Below are positions 1-64,000 of a stretch of 64,000 nt of DNA, in pieces. Each line of letters opens with the position of its first letter. The first letter of the stretch is position 1. The notes under the pieces were generated by a model. That model did no database searches and was not told where the DNA came from. It saw only the letters and a list, made by a program, of their open reading frames with translations. This DNA is from Heterobilharzia americana (Eukaryota; Platyhelminthes; Trematoda; Strigeidida; Schistosomatidae). Position numbers and translations under genes: made by a program. The stretch is taken from contig OX104134.1 in NCBI GenBank assembly GCA_944470555.2, positions 69,744,678-69,808,677 of the forward strand. The letters run 5' to 3'.

Positions 1-745
1 TAATTTAACCATGGCTGTTTAGTCAAGTTTGTTTTTATCATTTATATACTCTTCTTTTAAGCTCGAATCTAATTTGAGTGTAAGAGCAGACTTTAACACA
101 AGTAGTATAATGGCTTATACACAGATAGGGAGCAACCGATTTCATGTTGTCTAGTCCTGAGTGCCAGCGACATCTCATCGATCATTTTCCAAGCTGGATG
201 GCACTTTGATGGATGTTAGTTAGTTGGTGGCAATCGGTAGAAGACCCTGAACCTAGGTTTTAGGGTTGTCGGCAGATTTGCTTTGCTGACGAGTTCCAAT
301 CAGAACGGAACATAGGTTGAGGGCATCCTGTCGACTACCTCCAACCAACTGATAAAGCTCAACCATGTTCGGTAATCTCGTCCTCTACGAAAGTGAAGAG
401 CTTATCCAAAATCACTAGTTTTAATCAGTTACTGACTCATGAATTCCTTTTATTTCATTCAACATTCTGGTATAAATACAAAGTCAGCTGTTACCTCAAT
501 AAATCAAGGATGGAAGTGTTGAATTCTTAGAAGTTGCACTTATAACCTATTGACAAGTCCCAATGTAGATCAAATATATGCTTAGCGGTGTACATATAAT
601 TTTTTAGCATCAAGTAATGAGTACACCAGCTAGTATTACTCAGTATATTCTGAATGATACTACTATATATAAGTGATATCGAAAAAATAATCGTAAATAC
701 AGAACTTGAGTTACAATATAGCCATTTTACTTGTTTCTTTTGCAG
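1..745. other. Intron; inverted SINE-like remnant at about 195-350
   Basis: This is upstream intron sequence. At about 195-350 two related copies of a SINE-like tail face each other: gttggtggcaatcggtag on one side and, inverted, ctacctccaaccaac on the other. Between them lies ctgacgagttccaatcagaa, which resembles a hammerhead core with a damaged GAAA (ggaac). Nothing else is recognised. Confidence 0.45.
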
Positions 746-62609
<61,864 letters not shown>

Positions 62610-64000
62610 GTAAGTGTATAAACAAGAGTTGAAATTATTCAGTTTTTCTCATGGTATCATTGATAAACATTTGGTTTCCTGTTTTCATCTTCGACCTTGG
62701 TTCAATGTTTCATTGGCAATAATTTACTACATTATGTATTTGTTTCTGTTTTGACTAATCTAAATTCACACAATAACTGAAATCTGATTTAAACGTTTAT
62801 TTAGCATAAGGACTTTATCATGAGGATATTTGAGATTTATGTTTGCTGTAAGAGACTGTTGGGATTTGATATTTTTCACAGTTCTTCTTTATGGAAGCAT
62901 AACCAATACAGTGGTGTTTGCTTAGAAGTTTCTGAGTCAACTGATAAATAAAAAAGATCATTCTATGGAAAACTATTCATTTATATCCAGACCTAATATG
63001 CTTTGCTTTGTTTACTTTATTAGTCCTGATTTACCACACGTTTTCGGTAAACGAGCATCTGGATAGGGTAGCCTCGATATTACCATGAGTTTCAATGTAT
63101 TATCATTTATTTGTTTGAGTCCAGATGTGAACCAGTGTGCGAATCTGCATCTATTTTTGACTACTTAGCTGAATTTACATGCATTCCAATGCGTAATCGT
63201 GATTATTCTTTGCCTGATGTATAACATTTTGATGCTTAAGGGGATTATTAGTGTCTTTAAGATAGTCACTAAAAAATCCTGGTGTATCCTATTGCAAGTT
63301 CATAAAGTCTACAGGTTTTACTATATGCACACACTTCAAATCTTGGTATAGAACTGAAAAGACAGAAACATTTGATTTCATACAGGAGTTACTCTTGCTG
63401 AGATATATCTGATTTCCATTAATTTATTCAGGTGTACACTAGATTTTAAGTTGTGGTTATACTCATCGGTTTGCTTATATTTTCATTGTCCTGTTATATC
63501 CATAGGGCTTATTGATAACACACACACCGGATAAGTCTGTTCCGGTGATCATATTAGAAGTCAAATGAGTAGTTATTTTGGTGGGTGATTGGCCACTGTT
63601 TAAAAGAGAAACATTTGAAGAGTTTCATGCTCTATTTACCTAAAATAATAAAAAAGCAAGCTTTCTCTAGTCATTCAGAAGAAGTTAATATATTAGTCGA
63701 ATCACTTTACGATATAAGATACACATCCTGTAATCTTTTTTGTGAACATGAATTTCCAGCGTAGTTCTCTATTTCACGTGCAAAATCATTTCATACAATT
63801 CCTTACCCTTACAAATTTTTCCATAGCAAGAATAACAAACATTGTGGCATGGATCAAATTCACTTCGTGTGATCTAAGTCTTCCACATACTAACTAAATT
63901 CGAAATTGTGTACAGTAAGCTATCAGTGCCCAGCATAAGTCATCTGATATATTTCAATGGTGAAGCCAATACCAAATACGTTTTTCACGTATCAATATCA
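62610..64000. other. Intron after exon 15, nothing recognised
   Basis: The phrase caaatcttggtatagaact near 63338 resembles 15508 and 28532, an old dispersed repeat. No further exon was found before the window ends. Confidence 0.4.

Overview
The window looks like a schistosomatid blood fluke (Schistosoma or Trichobilharzia type). The evidence is AT-rich DNA, a gene with very long introns, APE-type non-LTR retrotransposons of the schistosome 'endonuclease-reverse transcriptase' kind, Penelope-like GIY-YIG fragments, and dispersed short repeats whose cores match the Sm-alpha type hammerhead ribozyme. The genus assignment is inference; no database was searched.

One host gene on the + strand crosses the whole window. 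Fifteen exons were assembled by eye between 746 and 62609. They encode about 2,670 residues of helical, spectrin-repeat-like protein with neither the start nor the stop inside the window. Every intron is phase 0, so each exon is a whole number of codons, and the joined protein reads smoothly across all junctions. A 4.3-kb exon at 48973-53273 supplies more than half of the coding length. The length, the recurrent Trp-anchored helices and the lack of any other domain suggest a giant cytoskeletal linker (nesprin/SYNE or spectraplakin class), but the family cannot be fixed from this part. The exon at 20422-20578 carries two single-base frame breaks and the giant exon carries one. All three behave as one missing base at or next to a short homopolymer, so assembly error is the simplest explanation.

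The introns hold the accessory content. At 4400-5275 there is a nested foldback repeat, followed by a coding-like relic with a candidate 33-nt micro-intron (5329-5745). LINE family A lies at 9762-13500 (minus, nearly full length, RT with YADD and an APE endonuclease), with degraded copies at 43830-45240 and 29050-30290 and a 3' end at 24950-25330. LINE family B occurs at 9400-9761, 21004-23752, 37438-37950 and 53498-56122. It repeatedly carries CTGG/CCAG tetranucleotide expansions, one of them 293 bp of perfect CCAG repeat. Three Penelope-like GIY-YIG endonuclease relics sit within 2 kb (13984-15990).

tRNA-derived SINE-like repeats with hammerhead ribozyme motifs occur on both strands. The most striking is a perfect 124-bp inverted repeat with a 29-bp loop at 45487-45763. 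It is flanked by a 13-bp direct repeat and puts an intact-looking hammerhead on each strand. No standalone tRNA, rRNA, CRISPR or bacterial-type gene was found. Large intron tracts with nothing recognisable are listed as such.
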